Assembly (NCBI RefSeq): GCF_003855155.1
Contig: NZ_CP034073.1
Coordinates: forward strand, 2,604,001-2,668,000
DNA: 64,000 nucleotides
Direction of reading: 5' to 3'
Source of the DNA: Shewanella psychromarinicola
GTDB taxonomy: Bacteria; Pseudomonadota; Gammaproteobacteria; Enterobacterales; Shewanellaceae
Position numbers and translations under genes: made by a program. The notes beneath the pieces were generated by a model. That model made no database searches. It was not told the origin of the DNA and saw only the letters and a program-made list of their open reading frames with translations. How positions within the stretch are numbered: position 1 is the stretch's first letter; each line of letters opens with the position of its first letter. Shown piece after piece: positions 54,805-63,695 of this stretch.

Positions 54805-55815
54805 ATGATTGATTTTCGAAGTGATACGGTTACCCAACCGACAGAAGCAATGCGTTTAGCCATGTCTAGAGCAGAGGTCGGTGATGATGTTTATGGTGAT
54901 GACCCTACCGTCAATAGCTTACAAGATATGGCTGCAGAGATGTTTGGTTTTGATGGGGCCTTGTTTGTGAGTTCTGGCACCCAAGCTAATTTACTGGCGT
55001 TAATGTCCCATTGTGATCGCGGAGATGAGTACCTTTGTGGCCAACAAGCCCATAACTATAAGTTTGAAGGTGGCGGGGCGGCAGTATTAGGCAGTATTCA
55101 ACCTCAACCATTGAACAACCAAGCCAATGGCAGCATTTTACTGAGTGATATTGAAGCTGCGATTAAGCCTGATGATGTGCATTTTGCTCGAACTCGGTTA
55201 TTGAGTTTAGAAAATACGATTGGCGGTAAGGTATTAAGCCAAGATTATTTAGCCCAAGCACAAAGCCTTGCGTTTAATCGTGGTCTTAAAATCCATTTAG
55301 ACGGTGCTCGGGTTGCTAATGCTGCGGTTGCACAGGGCATTGCCATTGCCGATATTACCCAATACTTTGATTCAGTATCAATTTGTTTATCAAAAGGCCT
55401 GTGCGCGCCGATAGGTTCGATTCTGTTAGGCGATGAGCGGCTAATTGGTAAAGCTACACGTTGGCGTAAAATGCTCGGTGGTGGAATGCGCCAAGCAGGT
55501 ATTATCGCTGCGGCAGCTAAGTTAGCGATAACTGAGCAGGTCGACCGCTTGGCCGACGACCACCACAATGCTAACACTTTGGCTTTATTATTGGCCGAAA
55601 TGACTGAATTTACTGTCGATGTTAGCTCAGTGCAGACCAATATGGTATTCGCCACATTAGCAGAACATATTGACCCTAAAGTGTTTGCGGCTACATTGGC
55701 AGACAAAGGCATTATTATTAGCCCTAGTCGTCAATTACGTTTAGTGACTCATAAAGATATTACCGCCAACGACATCAGTTTTTTTGTGAATACGGTTAAG
55801 CAGGTTATTGGTTAA
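54805..55815 (+). CDS. ltaE: Low-specificity L-threonine aldolase
   Basis: A 336-residue PLP enzyme that splits L-threonine and L-allo-threonine to glycine and acetaldehyde. The family start MIDFRSDTVTQPTEAMRLAM is exact. HLDGARVANA and the PLP-binding Lys197 in CLSKGLCAPIGS are visible. Length matches E. coli LtaE (333). It is monocistronic with its own terminator at 55840-55872. Confidence 0.95.
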   Translation: MIDFRSDTVTQPTEAMRLAMSRAEVGDDVYGDDPTVNSLQDMAAEMFGFDGALFVSSGTQANLLALMSHCDRGDEYLCGQQAHNYKFEGGGAAVLGSIQPQPLNNQANGSILLSDIEAAIKPDDVHFARTRLLSLENTIGGKVLSQDYLAQAQSLAFNRGLKIHLDGARVANAAVAQGIAIADITQYFDSVSICLSKGLCAPIGSILLGDERLIGKATRWRKMLGGGMRQAGIIAAAAKLAITEQVDRLADDHHNANTLALLLAEMTEFTVDVSSVQTNMVFATLAEHIDPKVFAATLADKGIIISPSRQLRLVTHKDITANDISFFVNTVKQVIG

Positions 55816-55839
55816 TCATCGAAAGTAAATCAATTTATC

Positions 55840-55872
55840 AAAGGCCGCACTGAGTGTGGCCTTTACTTTTTT
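55840..55872 (+). terminator. Terminator after ltaE
   Basis: AAAGGCCGCAC and GTGTGGCCTTT pair (one wobble) around TGA, followed by ACTTTTTT. Confidence 0.88.
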
Positions 55873-56037
55873 GGTGCAAAGGTGCATTTGTTTTGGGCGT
55901 TCTAGTGGTGTTTTTATTGGATATTTATTTTATCTACATGATTATTAAAGGCTAATATACTTGGCTTGATCATTGCTAATAATTTAGAGGTATATACCTA
56001 CCGCCGCAAAATTAATGAGTCAGATAATGAGGTCACC

Positions 56038-56406
56038 ATGAAATATTTCTCACGTCATATCGTTATGCCTGTTCATCTCAATAGTGGTCAGAGTTTATGT
56101 TGTGGTCAACTATTAAGCTGGTTAAACGAAGAAGCCACTATTTTTGCCAGTTGCCAAATGCGCAGTAAATTTCCCATTACCAAAGTGATATCTGAAATTA
56201 ACTTTATGGCGTCGGCACAAACCGGTGACATCATTGAGTTTGGATTTGAGTTGGTGAGCCTAGGGCAAAGTTCTGTGACGGTTCGTTGTAAAATACGTAA
56301 TAAAGTGAATCATGCGCCGATTGCCTTTATCGATAAGATAGTGTTTGTTAACGTGAATGAAAAGGGCTTACCCATTCCGCATGGTGCGCGTGCTAATGCC
56401 GCTTAA
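56038..56406 (+). CDS. Acyl-CoA thioesterase (hotdog fold, YciA-like)
   Basis: A 122-residue single-hotdog protein. The start at 56038 has GAGG at the right distance; upstream codons in frame have no support. The family pattern is HVVMP-like HIVMPVHLNSGQSLCCGQLLSW followed by a helix, then VISEINFMASAQTGDIIEFG and SVTVRCKIRN. YciA-type enzymes hydrolyse short and medium acyl-CoAs in the cytoplasm. The catalytic Asp usually found in MGGxLLxWMD is replaced here (LLSWLNEEA), so activity or specificity may differ. Confidence 0.75.
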   Translation: MKYFSRHIVMPVHLNSGQSLCCGQLLSWLNEEATIFASCQMRSKFPITKVISEINFMASAQTGDIIEFGFELVSLGQSSVTVRCKIRNKVNHAPIAFIDKIVFVNVNEKGLPIPHGARANAA

Positions 56407-56488
56407 TTGCGTTGACTGTTGCTATGATAGGCGAGAGAGAATGGTGACTGGGACTGTTAAGTTGAACCAGCAAAAAAGCATAAAAATA

Positions 56489-56509
56489 AGGAGCTATAAT
56501 AGCTCCTTA
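56489..56509. terminator. Bidirectional terminator between convergent genes
   Basis: AAGGAGCTA and TAGCTCCTT form a 9-bp stem between the thioesterase and the minus-strand gene at 56537. Confidence 0.7.
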
Positions 56510-56536
56510 ATGTTAACGGGAAATACACTCGCTATA

Positions 56537-56902
56537 TTATTCGATTTTTGATATACGTTGTTGATAATCATCGATTAAATGCTCCATAATTTCATTAGGA
56601 GAGGCATTTTGGCAGCAGTCGTCTAAAATGATTTTAAAGGTGACAAGGGCATGACCATCGTGCTTAAGGCGGCTACTTTGCATAGCAAAATAAGCTTCTT
56701 CATTATCGGCTTTTCTAACAACAAAATCTTTTAGTTCGAATGATTTAGTGCCGGAGATATTGTGCCATTTAGTGATACGGTCTAGTGCAATTTCACAAGA
56801 TTGGTTTACTTCGATATGGTTGAGCCATGTTGCAGGTTGTTCGTTTTCTTTATAATGCGGGCATCGAACGGTGTAATTATATATATGAGTAATTGCTGTC
56901 AT
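56537..56902 (-). CDS. Hypothetical protein, 121 residues
   Basis: A cytoplasmic-looking protein without signal peptide or membrane segment. It has two Cys near the C-terminal third (ILDDCCQN) and one at residue 14, and mixed alpha/beta character. I do not recognise the family. It is a single gene with normal Shewanella-like codon use, so I regard it as real. Confidence 0.65.
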   Translation of the reverse strand: MTAITHIYNYTVRCPHYKENEQPATWLNHIEVNQSCEIALDRITKWHNISGTKSFELKDFVVRKADNEEAYFAMQSSRLKHDGHALVTFKIILDDCCQNASPNEIMEHLIDDYQQRISKIE

Positions 56903-57057
56903 TGCTTACCTACCTATTCGCTATCTAAGTGTTTTCATCATAGACCTTATTTTTTATATTGGTCAATCCTTATTTCAAGAACTTAGATCTAAGCATCACT
57001 TTTTACTAAATTAAAAATAAGCTGTTGTCATTGTTGGTTTTTTACATTAAACGCTAG

Positions 57058-57088
57058 GCAAAAAAAAACCGCAATTAAATACGGGCTT
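57058..57088 (-). terminator. Probable terminator of the iron alcohol dehydrogenase gene
   Basis: On the minus strand a weak CCG..CGG stem is followed by a run of nine T. It is 22 bp past the stop codon. Confidence 0.45.
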
Positions 57089-57109
57089 TAGGCTTTTTTA
57101 TCAAAGATA

Positions 57110-58258
57110 TCATAACGCGTTAGTGAAAATTTGGCAGATTTCTGCGTGTGTTGCCTGTTTAGGGTTGGTAAAACCACAAGCATCCTTGAGTGCGTTGTCT
57201 GCTAAGGTTGGAATATCTTCTGCTTTTACGCCTAATTGGGTTAAATTTTCTGGAATGTTAACGACTTTAGCTAGTTGCTTAATCGCGTCTATTGCCGCTT
57301 TAGCGCCTTGCTCGTCTGACATTGCCGTTGTGTCGACACCCATTGCCTTAGCTACGTCAGCTAGGCGTGCTGGCACCACTTGGGCATTATAGCTTTGTAC
57401 GTGGGGAAGCAATAATGCATTACATACACCGTGTGGTAAATCATAGAAACCACCAAGTTGATGCGCCATTGCGTGTACATAGCCAAGACTCGCGTTATTA
57501 AAAGCCATACCCGCGAGAAATTGCGCATAAGCCATGTTTTCTCTTGCTTGGATGTCATCTCCCTGGTGAACGGCATTAATTAAATTGGCTTGGATAAGCT
57601 CGATTGCTTTGATTGCGCAAGCATCGGTGATGGGATTTGCGGCAATAGAGACATAGGCTTCAATTGCATGAGTCAGTGCATCCATTCCTGTCGCAGCGGT
57701 GAGTGATGCAGGCTTTTCAAGCATGAGTTCAGGATCGTTTACGGAAAGGATAGGCGTGGTATTTTTATCGACAATGGCCATTTTAATGTGCCTTGCTTCA
57801 TCGGTAATAATACAAAAACGGGTCATTTCACTTGCTGTGCCCGCGGTGGTGTTAATCGCGACTAACGGCATTTGTGCTTTAGTTGATACATCCACACCTT
57901 CATAATCTTTAATATTGCCGCCGTTGGTGGCGACGAGTGCGATCCCTTTGGCGCAATCATGCGGTGAACCGCCACCCAATGAAATAATTACATCACACTG
58001 ATTACTTTCTAATAGATCAAGACCTGCTGCAACATTACCTGTTGTTGGGTTAGGTTGTACGCCATCAAAAATAACCACTTCAATGCCGTTGGCATTGAGT
58101 TTATCGGCAACTTTTTTAACTAGACCTATTTTTACCAATGGTTTGTCGGTGACAATTAATGCTTTAGTAAAGCCAAATGCATTAATGTCTTTAATTGCTT
58201 CATCTACGCTGCCTTGACCAAGAATGTTGACGCTTGGAATAAAGAATTTAGTCGCCAT
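57110..58258 (-). CDS. Iron-containing alcohol dehydrogenase (YiaY/EutG type)
   Basis: A 382-residue group III alcohol dehydrogenase. It contains the NAD-binding [20 protein letters not shown], the iron-ligand segments [11 protein letters not shown] and [20 protein letters not shown], and [17 protein letters not shown]. Length and start ([17 protein letters not shown]) match YiaY/AdhB proteins that interconvert ethanol or small alcohols and aldehydes. It is only distantly related to the YqhD-like protein in this window. AGAGGACAATCA-like sequence precedes the start. Monocistronic. Confidence 0.93.
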   Translation of the reverse strand: MATKFFIPSVNILGQGSVDEAIKDINAFGFTKALIVTDKPLVKIGLVKKVADKLNANGIEVVIFDGVQPNPTTGNVAAGLDLLESNQCDVIISLGGGSPHDCAKGIALVATNGGNIKDYEGVDVSTKAQMPLVAINTTAGTASEMTRFCIITDEARHIKMAIVDKNTTPILSVNDPELMLEKPASLTAATGMDALTHAIEAYVSIAANPITDACAIKAIELIQANLINAVHQGDDIQARENMAYAQFLAGMAFNNASLGYVHAMAHQLGGFYDLPHGVCNALLLPHVQSYNAQVVPARLADVAKAMGVDTTAMSDEQGAKAAIDAIKQLAKVVNIPENLTQLGVKAEDIPTLADNALKDACGFTNPKQATHAEICQIFTNAL

Positions 58259-58607
58259 GTTGATTGTCCTCTATGTGAAATTGAATTTTCTCTGTGGTAA
58301 ACGTACCTATATTCCGATAGCGATTATGTGACGTGGAGCCAGTTAGCATTCAATGAATAACAACAAATGGCCAATTCTATTACAAATACGACACTTTTAA
58401 AGGAACTGTGATCTTGCTTGATGTTGTTTTGATTTAGGAGGTATATTGGTAGGTAATTAACTCTTGTATTGGCGTGGTTTTGGATGCTATTCAAGCAGGA
58501 CGCTTTGCTGCTAGGACGCTTCGTGGCTGATTCTATAAAAGCAAAAAGCACAGCGACCGCTAGGATGCGATTTTTACTTGTTAAGGATGAATCAGGGAAA
58601 TGTATAG
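58259..58607. other. Intergenic region with repeat array R9
   Basis: It holds the promoter area of the minus-strand alcohol dehydrogenase. A short, more diverged member of the CTAG repeat family lies at about 58495-58562 (GGACGCTTTGCTGCTAGGAC, then GCTTCGTGGCTGATTCTATA). No gene is seen. Confidence 0.6.
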
Positions 58608-59092
58608 ATGTTTAATCTAAATGTTTTTTTGTTAATTTTAGAAAATGCCGCGCTATTGCTCGCGTTAGTTTATGTTTACTCACTCTCACCTACGGATCAA
58701 CGTAAGGCGATCCCTGTCCTATGGACATTTTTTGTGGGTGCACTTATCGGTGTTATTGGTGTCATTATCATGATGGACCCGCTGGTTCGTCAACCTGATA
58801 TGTTGTTTGATGCCCGCTGGGTCGTGCTCTGTTTAAGTGGATTATTCTTTGGTGCTATTCCTACCGTCATCGCAACCCTAATTATGGCGCTATATCGTTA
58901 TCACTTAGGTGGTGTAGCGGTATGGATTGGTATATTGATGTTGATCAGCAGCGCGATATTAGGCTTGATTTGGCGTCGATTTCGGCTGCATAAATTAGAT
59001 CGAATTGGCTATCTTGAGTTTTATCTTTTTGGTTTTGTTGTGCATGCAATATTGCTTCAATGGCTATTTTTATCTAATCTGTATAGAAAATC
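58608..59092 (+). pseudogene. 5' part of a LytS-like 5TM sensor GGDEF-EAL gene
   Basis: About 162 codons encode five or six hydrophobic segments of the 5TMR_LYT type (VDPLVRQPDM-like MMDPLVRQPDMLFDARWVVL, LFFGAIPTVIATLIMALYRY, GGVAVWIGILML). After LFLSNLYR the sequence passes into the IS605-type end at 59093. The matching 3' part is at 60843-62262. The signalling region and most of a PAS domain that should join them are missing, so the insertion was accompanied by a deletion. Confidence 0.8.
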
Positions 59093-59093
59093 C

Positions 59094-59124
59094 CGTGATC
59101 AGAGCGAAGCGAAGTCGCGGGGAT
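59094..59124 (+). repeat. Left IS605-type hairpin repeat
   Basis: CCCGTGATCAGAGCGAAGCG plus AAGTCGCGGGG. The outer arms CCCGTG and CGCGGG pair with one wobble, and the inner part contains the GCGAAGC mini-hairpin core. It is the same sequence in the same direction as 60812-60842. Confidence 0.85.
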
Positions 59125-59139
59125 GAATCGATAAACTAT

Positions 59140-59541
59140 CCTTGCTCTTGAATATATTGACGGATCGTATCAACGGAAGCGCTGCTGGTTGAGCAAGCAA
59201 AATATCCATCAGACCAAAAAATTGTTCTCCAACCAAAATTGCTTTTTAAGGTTCGGATATCAACTCCAAATTAATCTGTTGGTTTGCTGCTTAATTCTTC
59301 TAACATGCTGCCCAACAGCATATCTCGGTGAAATCCTCATAAGAATATGGATGTGATCCCTATCTATTTCGATCTCTTCAACTGAAAAGTCAGACTTCTG
59401 CGAAATATCTAGAACAGCCCTTTTTGCACATTAGCCAACATCTCCTTGCAGTAGTTTCTTCCGATATTTAACGACGAGGATTAAATGTAGTGCTTGTAAT
59501 GAGAATTAGTTTGATATTCCATTTGACAAACCCTATTCACA
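59140..59541 (-). pseudogene. Degenerate IS200-type TnpA
   Basis: Read on the minus strand, pieces with several stops match Y1 transposases in order: MEYQTNSHYKHYI, RNYCKEMLANVQKGLF, GITSIFL, FHRDMLLGSMLEELSSKPTD and GVDIRTLKSNFGWRTIFWSD followed by GYFACSTSSASVDTIRQYIQ. The last corresponds to the WGQHLWARGYFCATVG..I..YI segment. It cannot be expressed as one protein. Confidence 0.8.
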
Positions 59542-59559
59542 CAGTAGTCTATACAGTAT

Positions 59560-60786
59560 ATGAAAAAGACGCTCAGATATAATTTTAGGATAAAACCAAC
59601 GCCAGAGCAGGAAGCCAAATTTATTGAGTTTGGCTCATATGCCCGTAGCGTATGGAACTTGTTGCTATCTGAAAATATGCTTCGATATCAGTACGATAAA
59701 ACGTTTGTGTTTTACCATGAAATGGCTGGGCTGATTAAAGACTTGAAAAAATTCGAAGAGTTTTCATGGCTTAAAGCCTTCGATTCTGCGGCTGCACAGC
59801 AAGTCGCTCGTGATCTTGAAGCAGGGTTGAAAAACTCATTCACGAAAGGTCGTACTCAACAATTTCCGACATTTAAGGTCAGTTTTAAACAGAAAAAACT
59901 GCACAACGACAGTTTTAGGTGTGTAAATAACTCGAACTGTATCCGCATCGAAAATGGTGCGGTCAGCATTCCGAAAATTGGCAAAGTACCGATTGTTTTA
60001 CACCGTAAATTAGTCAGTGAAATCAAGACTGTTACTGTCCAACTATCACATGGTAAATGGGAAGTTTCGCTGACTCAAGAGGTTGAATGCAAGACCGCGA
60101 AGCGGGTCTTGCATTCAATTGTAGGCTACGACATTAACAGTCAGCATACGGTTGTAGGTTCGAACGGTTGGTACGTTAAAAACCCAAAAGCTTTTAAACG
60201 TTCATCAACAAAGCTAAAGCAAATTCAAGTCCAGTTGAGCCGAAGGAAAAAGGGCTCAAATCGCTGGCATAAAACCAAATCACGCTTAAATACACTTCAC
60301 GGAAAAATCTCACGCCAACGCCTAGCGTTCGCTCACGAAGTATCATGTTCGATAGCCAAGACCAGTGATATCATAGTGTTTGAGGATTTAAACGTGAAAG
60401 GTATACAGCAATTTAACGGCCATATGGTGAACGATAACGTGATGGGTATGATCACTTCGCTGACTAAATACAAAGTTGAATTGAATAGCGGTATTTACCA
60501 TGAAATAGGTCGTTATGTGAAATCATCAGGCATTTGTTATGAATGCAAACACACGCACAAGTTTGGCCTTAACGTGCGAGAATTTGCCTGCGAAAACTGC
60601 GACTTAGTCCAGTGTAGAGATTTAGCAGCAGCTAAATCTATCGAAAGCACAGGCGAAAATGATTTAATAGCGGCTGGGATAGTCGCCAGGGTAACCCCCA
60701 AATCTCAGAAGAAATCATCTACTAAAACGAAAGTCTTTGAGTCGTCAAAGTTTGGTGTGGGAACTGAGAAAAAAGAAGCAGCTTAG
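59560..60786 (+). CDS. tnpB: TnpB (IS605 OrfB) RNA-guided nuclease
   Basis: A 408-residue TnpB, ancestor-type of Cas12. The family is known to cut DNA next to a TAM using an omega-RNA encoded at the element's right end. It has an N-terminal HTH_OrfB_IS605 region (KTLRYNFRIKPTPEQEAKF, SVWNLLL), RuvC-I Asp in IVGYDINSQHTVV, RuvC-II Glu in IIVFEDLNVKGI, a zinc ribbon CYECKHTHKF..CENC and RuvC-III Asp in CRDLAAAKSI. All key residues seem present and the frame is intact although its tnpA partner is dead. The omega-RNA should overlap the 3' end up to 60842, with the guide starting at about 60843. Confidence 0.93.
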   Translation: MKKTLRYNFRIKPTPEQEAKFIEFGSYARSVWNLLLSENMLRYQYDKTFVFYHEMAGLIKDLKKFEEFSWLKAFDSAAAQQVARDLEAGLKNSFTKGRTQQFPTFKVSFKQKKLHNDSFRCVNNSNCIRIENGAVSIPKIGKVPIVLHRKLVSEIKTVTVQLSHGKWEVSLTQEVECKTAKRVLHSIVGYDINSQHTVVGSNGWYVKNPKAFKRSSTKLKQIQVQLSRRKKGSNRWHKTKSRLNTLHGKISRQRLAFAHEVSCSIAKTSDIIVFEDLNVKGIQQFNGHMVNDNVMGMITSLTKYKVELNSGIYHEIGRYVKSSGICYECKHTHKFGLNVREFACENCDLVQCRDLAAAKSIESTGENDLIAAGIVARVTPKSQKKSSTKTKVFESSKFGVGTEKKEAA

Positions 60787-60811
60787 CCGTTAAAAGCTAG
60801 ATTGCAGAAGC

Positions 60812-60842
60812 CCCGTGATCAGAGCGAAGCGAAGTCGCGGGG
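60812..60842 (+). repeat. Right IS605-type hairpin repeat
   Basis: Same 31-bp sequence and direction as 59094-59124. It marks the right end of the element and probably the scaffold end of the omega-RNA. Confidence 0.85.
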
Positions 60843-62262
60843 TAATTCACTAACCATTAATTCGATCGTCCGAACAAAATCACAGGCTGCGCGATACGTG
60901 GCGTTATTTTTTGATATTACCGAGAAAAAGCAAACTGAGGAGTTGATATGGCGCCAAGCCAATTATGATGCACTCACCGGTTTGCCTAATCGTAGGATGT
61001 TATTAACATTTTTAAATCAACAGGTGTTGAGTTCTGATCGGCAGCATAATCATTTTGCATTGATGTTTTTAGATTTGGATTTCTTTAAAGAGATTAACGA
61101 CACCTTGGGCCATGACATGGGTGATGTGTTGTTACTTGAAACAGCAGATCGTCTAAAAAAATGCGTACGAGAGACCGATATCGTCGCCCGCCTTGGTGGT
61201 GATGAATTTACCATTGTGTTGACGGCCCTTGAGGATACTCATGGTGTGGACCGTGTTGCACAGCAAATACTTAACCGACTTGCAGAGCCTTATTTCTTGG
61301 GTGATCAAACCGCTTACATTAGTGGCAGTATTGGTATCACCTTATTTCCTGACGATGCAAAGACCACAGAAGCATTGTTAAAAAATGCCGATCAAGCGAT
61401 GTATTCGGCCAAAACGCATGGCCGTAATCGATTTAATTATTTTACCTCCACAATGCAAGATAATGCACAAAAGCGGATGATGCTGATCCAAGATCTCAAG
61501 GTTGCGATTACCCAACAGCAATTTGAGTTGTATTATCAGCCTATTGTGGATTTAAGCAGTCAGCAGGTCATCAAGGCTGAAGCATTATTACGTTGGAAGC
61601 ACCCGACCATGGGGTTAATTTTGCCTGCAGATTTTATCTCTATTGCCGAAGACACCGGCATGATAATCGATATTGGTAATTGGGTATTTTATCAAGTCAG
61701 TGAGTTAGCGGCTCAATGGAAGACACAATTTAATTGTGATATTCAGATCAGTATTAATCTGTCGCCTGTTCAGTTTAGAGACGGGTCGACCGGGGTTAAA
61801 GATTGGCTTAAACACATGTCGACACTCGCAATGTCTACCAATAATATTTGTATCGAAATTCCTGAAAGTCTATTACTTGAAACTGAGCCAAATGTCGAGG
61901 CTAGGTTATTAGCTTGCAGTGATGCGGGTATGCAAATGTCGCTCGACGATTTCGGAACGGGTTATTCATCGCTTTCCTATTTAAAAAAAATCAAGATTGA
62001 TTACCTTAAAATTGATCAACGTTTTGTGCGTAATGTGACTGCAGAAAGTAATGATCTGTGTTTGTGCGAAGCGATTATCGTGATGGCCCATAAACTCGGG
62101 ATGAAAGTGATTGCCAAAGGCGTTGAAACTGAACAACAACGACGTTTATTGGTGTTGGCAGATTGCGATTATGCCCAAGGATATTTATTTTCGAATGCAT
62201 TATGTCGACACGATTTTGAGCAAAAGTATCTGGTGGTAAAAAGTGGCCTCATTGCCAGTTAG
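60843..62262 (+). pseudogene. 3' part of the split gene: PAS tail, GGDEF and EAL domains
   Basis: About 472 codons continue the split c-di-GMP gene. A PAS tail (ALFFDITEKKQTEELIWRQA) leads to a GGDEF domain with the canonical RLGGDEF and an EAL domain with KAEALLRWKHP, INLSPVQF, DDFGTGYSSLSYL and AQGYLFS. The usual AEGVET is AKGVET, losing a Glu that is important for EAL catalysis. A TTG at 60802 inside the right hairpin could start a 486-residue soluble protein, so limited expression is conceivable. A phosphodiesterase function is doubtful. Confidence 0.8.
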
Positions 62263-62382
62263 TCAGCTGATATCCCGTTAGTGCGGTTATTAGTTCAAAA
62301 TCTGCGTGACTGCTGTGATGTTATGGCTAATGTCATACTAGTGCCATCACTAATGTAATAGTTAATGGTGTTTAGATTAGTA

Positions 62383-62388
62383 TATAAT
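62383..62388 (+). promoter_or_regulatory. Candidate -10 box of rhlE
   Basis: A perfect TATAAT 36 bp before the helicase start. The -35 region about 17 bp upstream (near 62360) is weak. Confidence 0.4.
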
Positions 62389-62423
62389 AGTGGCCTATTT
62401 TTATTTGTTTTATTGAGTCTGTT

Positions 62424-63695
62424 ATGTCATTTACGTCGCTAGGGTTACCGCCATTATTACTAGATGCGGTTAACCAATCTGGGTATCAAACTGCTACTCC
62501 TGTCCAACAAGCGGTGATCCCACTAGCGCTAGATGGCCGAGATGTGTTGGCCAGTGCCGAAACCGGTACCGGAAAAACAGCTGCTTTTGCGTTACCTTTG
62601 TTAAGCCATTTAATGGCACAAGATCATTTGGACTTATCGCCATCGCACCGTTTACGTGCATTAATCATGACGCCGACACGTGAGTTAGCGATTCAGATTG
62701 AACATAATTTAGTTAAATACAGCCAGTTTATCAACCTGACCAGCTTAGCCGTTTATGGCGGCGCGAGTATCAATCCCCAGCGTAAGGCATTAGAGCAAGG
62801 CGTGGATGTGTTGGTGGCAACACCAGGACGATTGTTCGATATTATTGGCCAACATGAACTGGATTTATCATCAGTGACCCATCTAGTGATTGATGAAGCT
62901 GACCGGATGCTTGACCTTGGTTTTGTTAAAGATATTGAAAAAGTGAAGCGTTTAATTGCCAGACAACATCAAACAATGATGTTTTCTGCGACCTATTCTG
63001 AACTAGTTAAAATGCTTGCAGCTAAAATGCTAAACGATCCTGAATATGTGCATGTTGAAACCCAAACTACAGCCGCCAATGTTGCTCAGCAAGTGTATAA
63101 AGTGGATACCCGCCGTAAAGCTGAGTTATTATCAGAATTAATTGGCAAACATAATTGGCAGCAAGTGATGGTGTTTACCAGCCGTAAAGAAACGGCAGAT
63201 CATTTACACCGTGAATTAAGCCTAGACGGTATTAAGTCATCGGTATTTCATGGTGATAAAAGCCAAGGAGCACGCAACCGTGCGTTAGAAGAATTTAAAG
63301 CGGGGCAGTTACGGGTGTTGATTGCCACTGATTTGGCCGCTCGAGGGCTTGATATCCAAGCGCTACCAAGGGTCATTAACTTTGAATTACCTGAAGAGTG
63401 CGAAGATTATGTTCACCGCGTTGGGCGTACAGGCCGTGCTGGACTTGGCGGTGAAGCGATTTCGCTGGTGAGCCCACAAGAGCTAGAATTACTTGCCGCA
63501 ATTGAGCAACTCATTGAGCAATCATTACCGACTTTGGTGCCAACAGGGTATGAAGAAGGGGCGCCATTACCTGCAAGGTATCGAGATGTAGCGCCAGAAA
63601 AGCCCAAAAAAGTGCTTAAGTACAAACGAGGCAAACCGTCGCAAGCCGATGCTAAGCCTACTCGAAAGGGCAAATATGCTAAAGCGAAAAAATGA
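62424..63695 (+). CDS. rhlE: DEAD-box RNA helicase, RhlE group
   Basis: A 423-residue ATP-dependent RNA helicase. Motifs in order: the Q motif (TPVQQAVIP), I (AETGTGKT), Ia (PTRELAIQ), Ib (TPGRL), II (DEAD in LVIDEADRMLDLGF), III (SAT), IV, V (ATDLAARGLDI) and VI (YVHRVGRTGRAG). The basic C-terminal tail (KPTRKGKYAKAKK) helps RNA binding. The start MSFTSLGLPPLLLDAVNQSG is typical. Such helicases act in ribosome assembly and cold adaptation. Its TGA stop overlaps the start of the next gene (ATGA), so the two are coupled. Confidence 0.94.
   Translation: MSFTSLGLPPLLLDAVNQSGYQTATPVQQAVIPLALDGRDVLASAETGTGKTAAFALPLLSHLMAQDHLDLSPSHRLRALIMTPTRELAIQIEHNLVKYSQFINLTSLAVYGGASINPQRKALEQGVDVLVATPGRLFDIIGQHELDLSSVTHLVIDEADRMLDLGFVKDIEKVKRLIARQHQTMMFSATYSELVKMLAAKMLNDPEYVHVETQTTAANVAQQVYKVDTRRKAELLSELIGKHNWQQVMVFTSRKETADHLHRELSLDGIKSSVFHGDKSQGARNRALEEFKAGQLRVLIATDLAARGLDIQALPRVINFELPEECEDYVHRVGRTGRAGLGGEAISLVSPQELELLAAIEQLIEQSLPTLVPTGYEEGAPLPARYRDVAPEKPKKVLKYKRGKPSQADAKPTRKGKYAKAKK

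Larger units (their letters stand above)
59093..60842 (+). mobile_element. IS605-type element with intact tnpB and dead tnpA
   Basis: It is bounded by two direct copies of a 31-bp hairpin sequence starting CCCGTGATCAGAGC and ending GTCGCGGGG (59094-59124, 60812-60842), as expected for left and right imperfect palindromes of IS200/IS605 elements. tnpA is on the minus strand and full of stops; tnpB is on the plus strand and open. It splits a GGDEF-EAL gene. These elements do not make target duplications. Confidence 0.8.
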
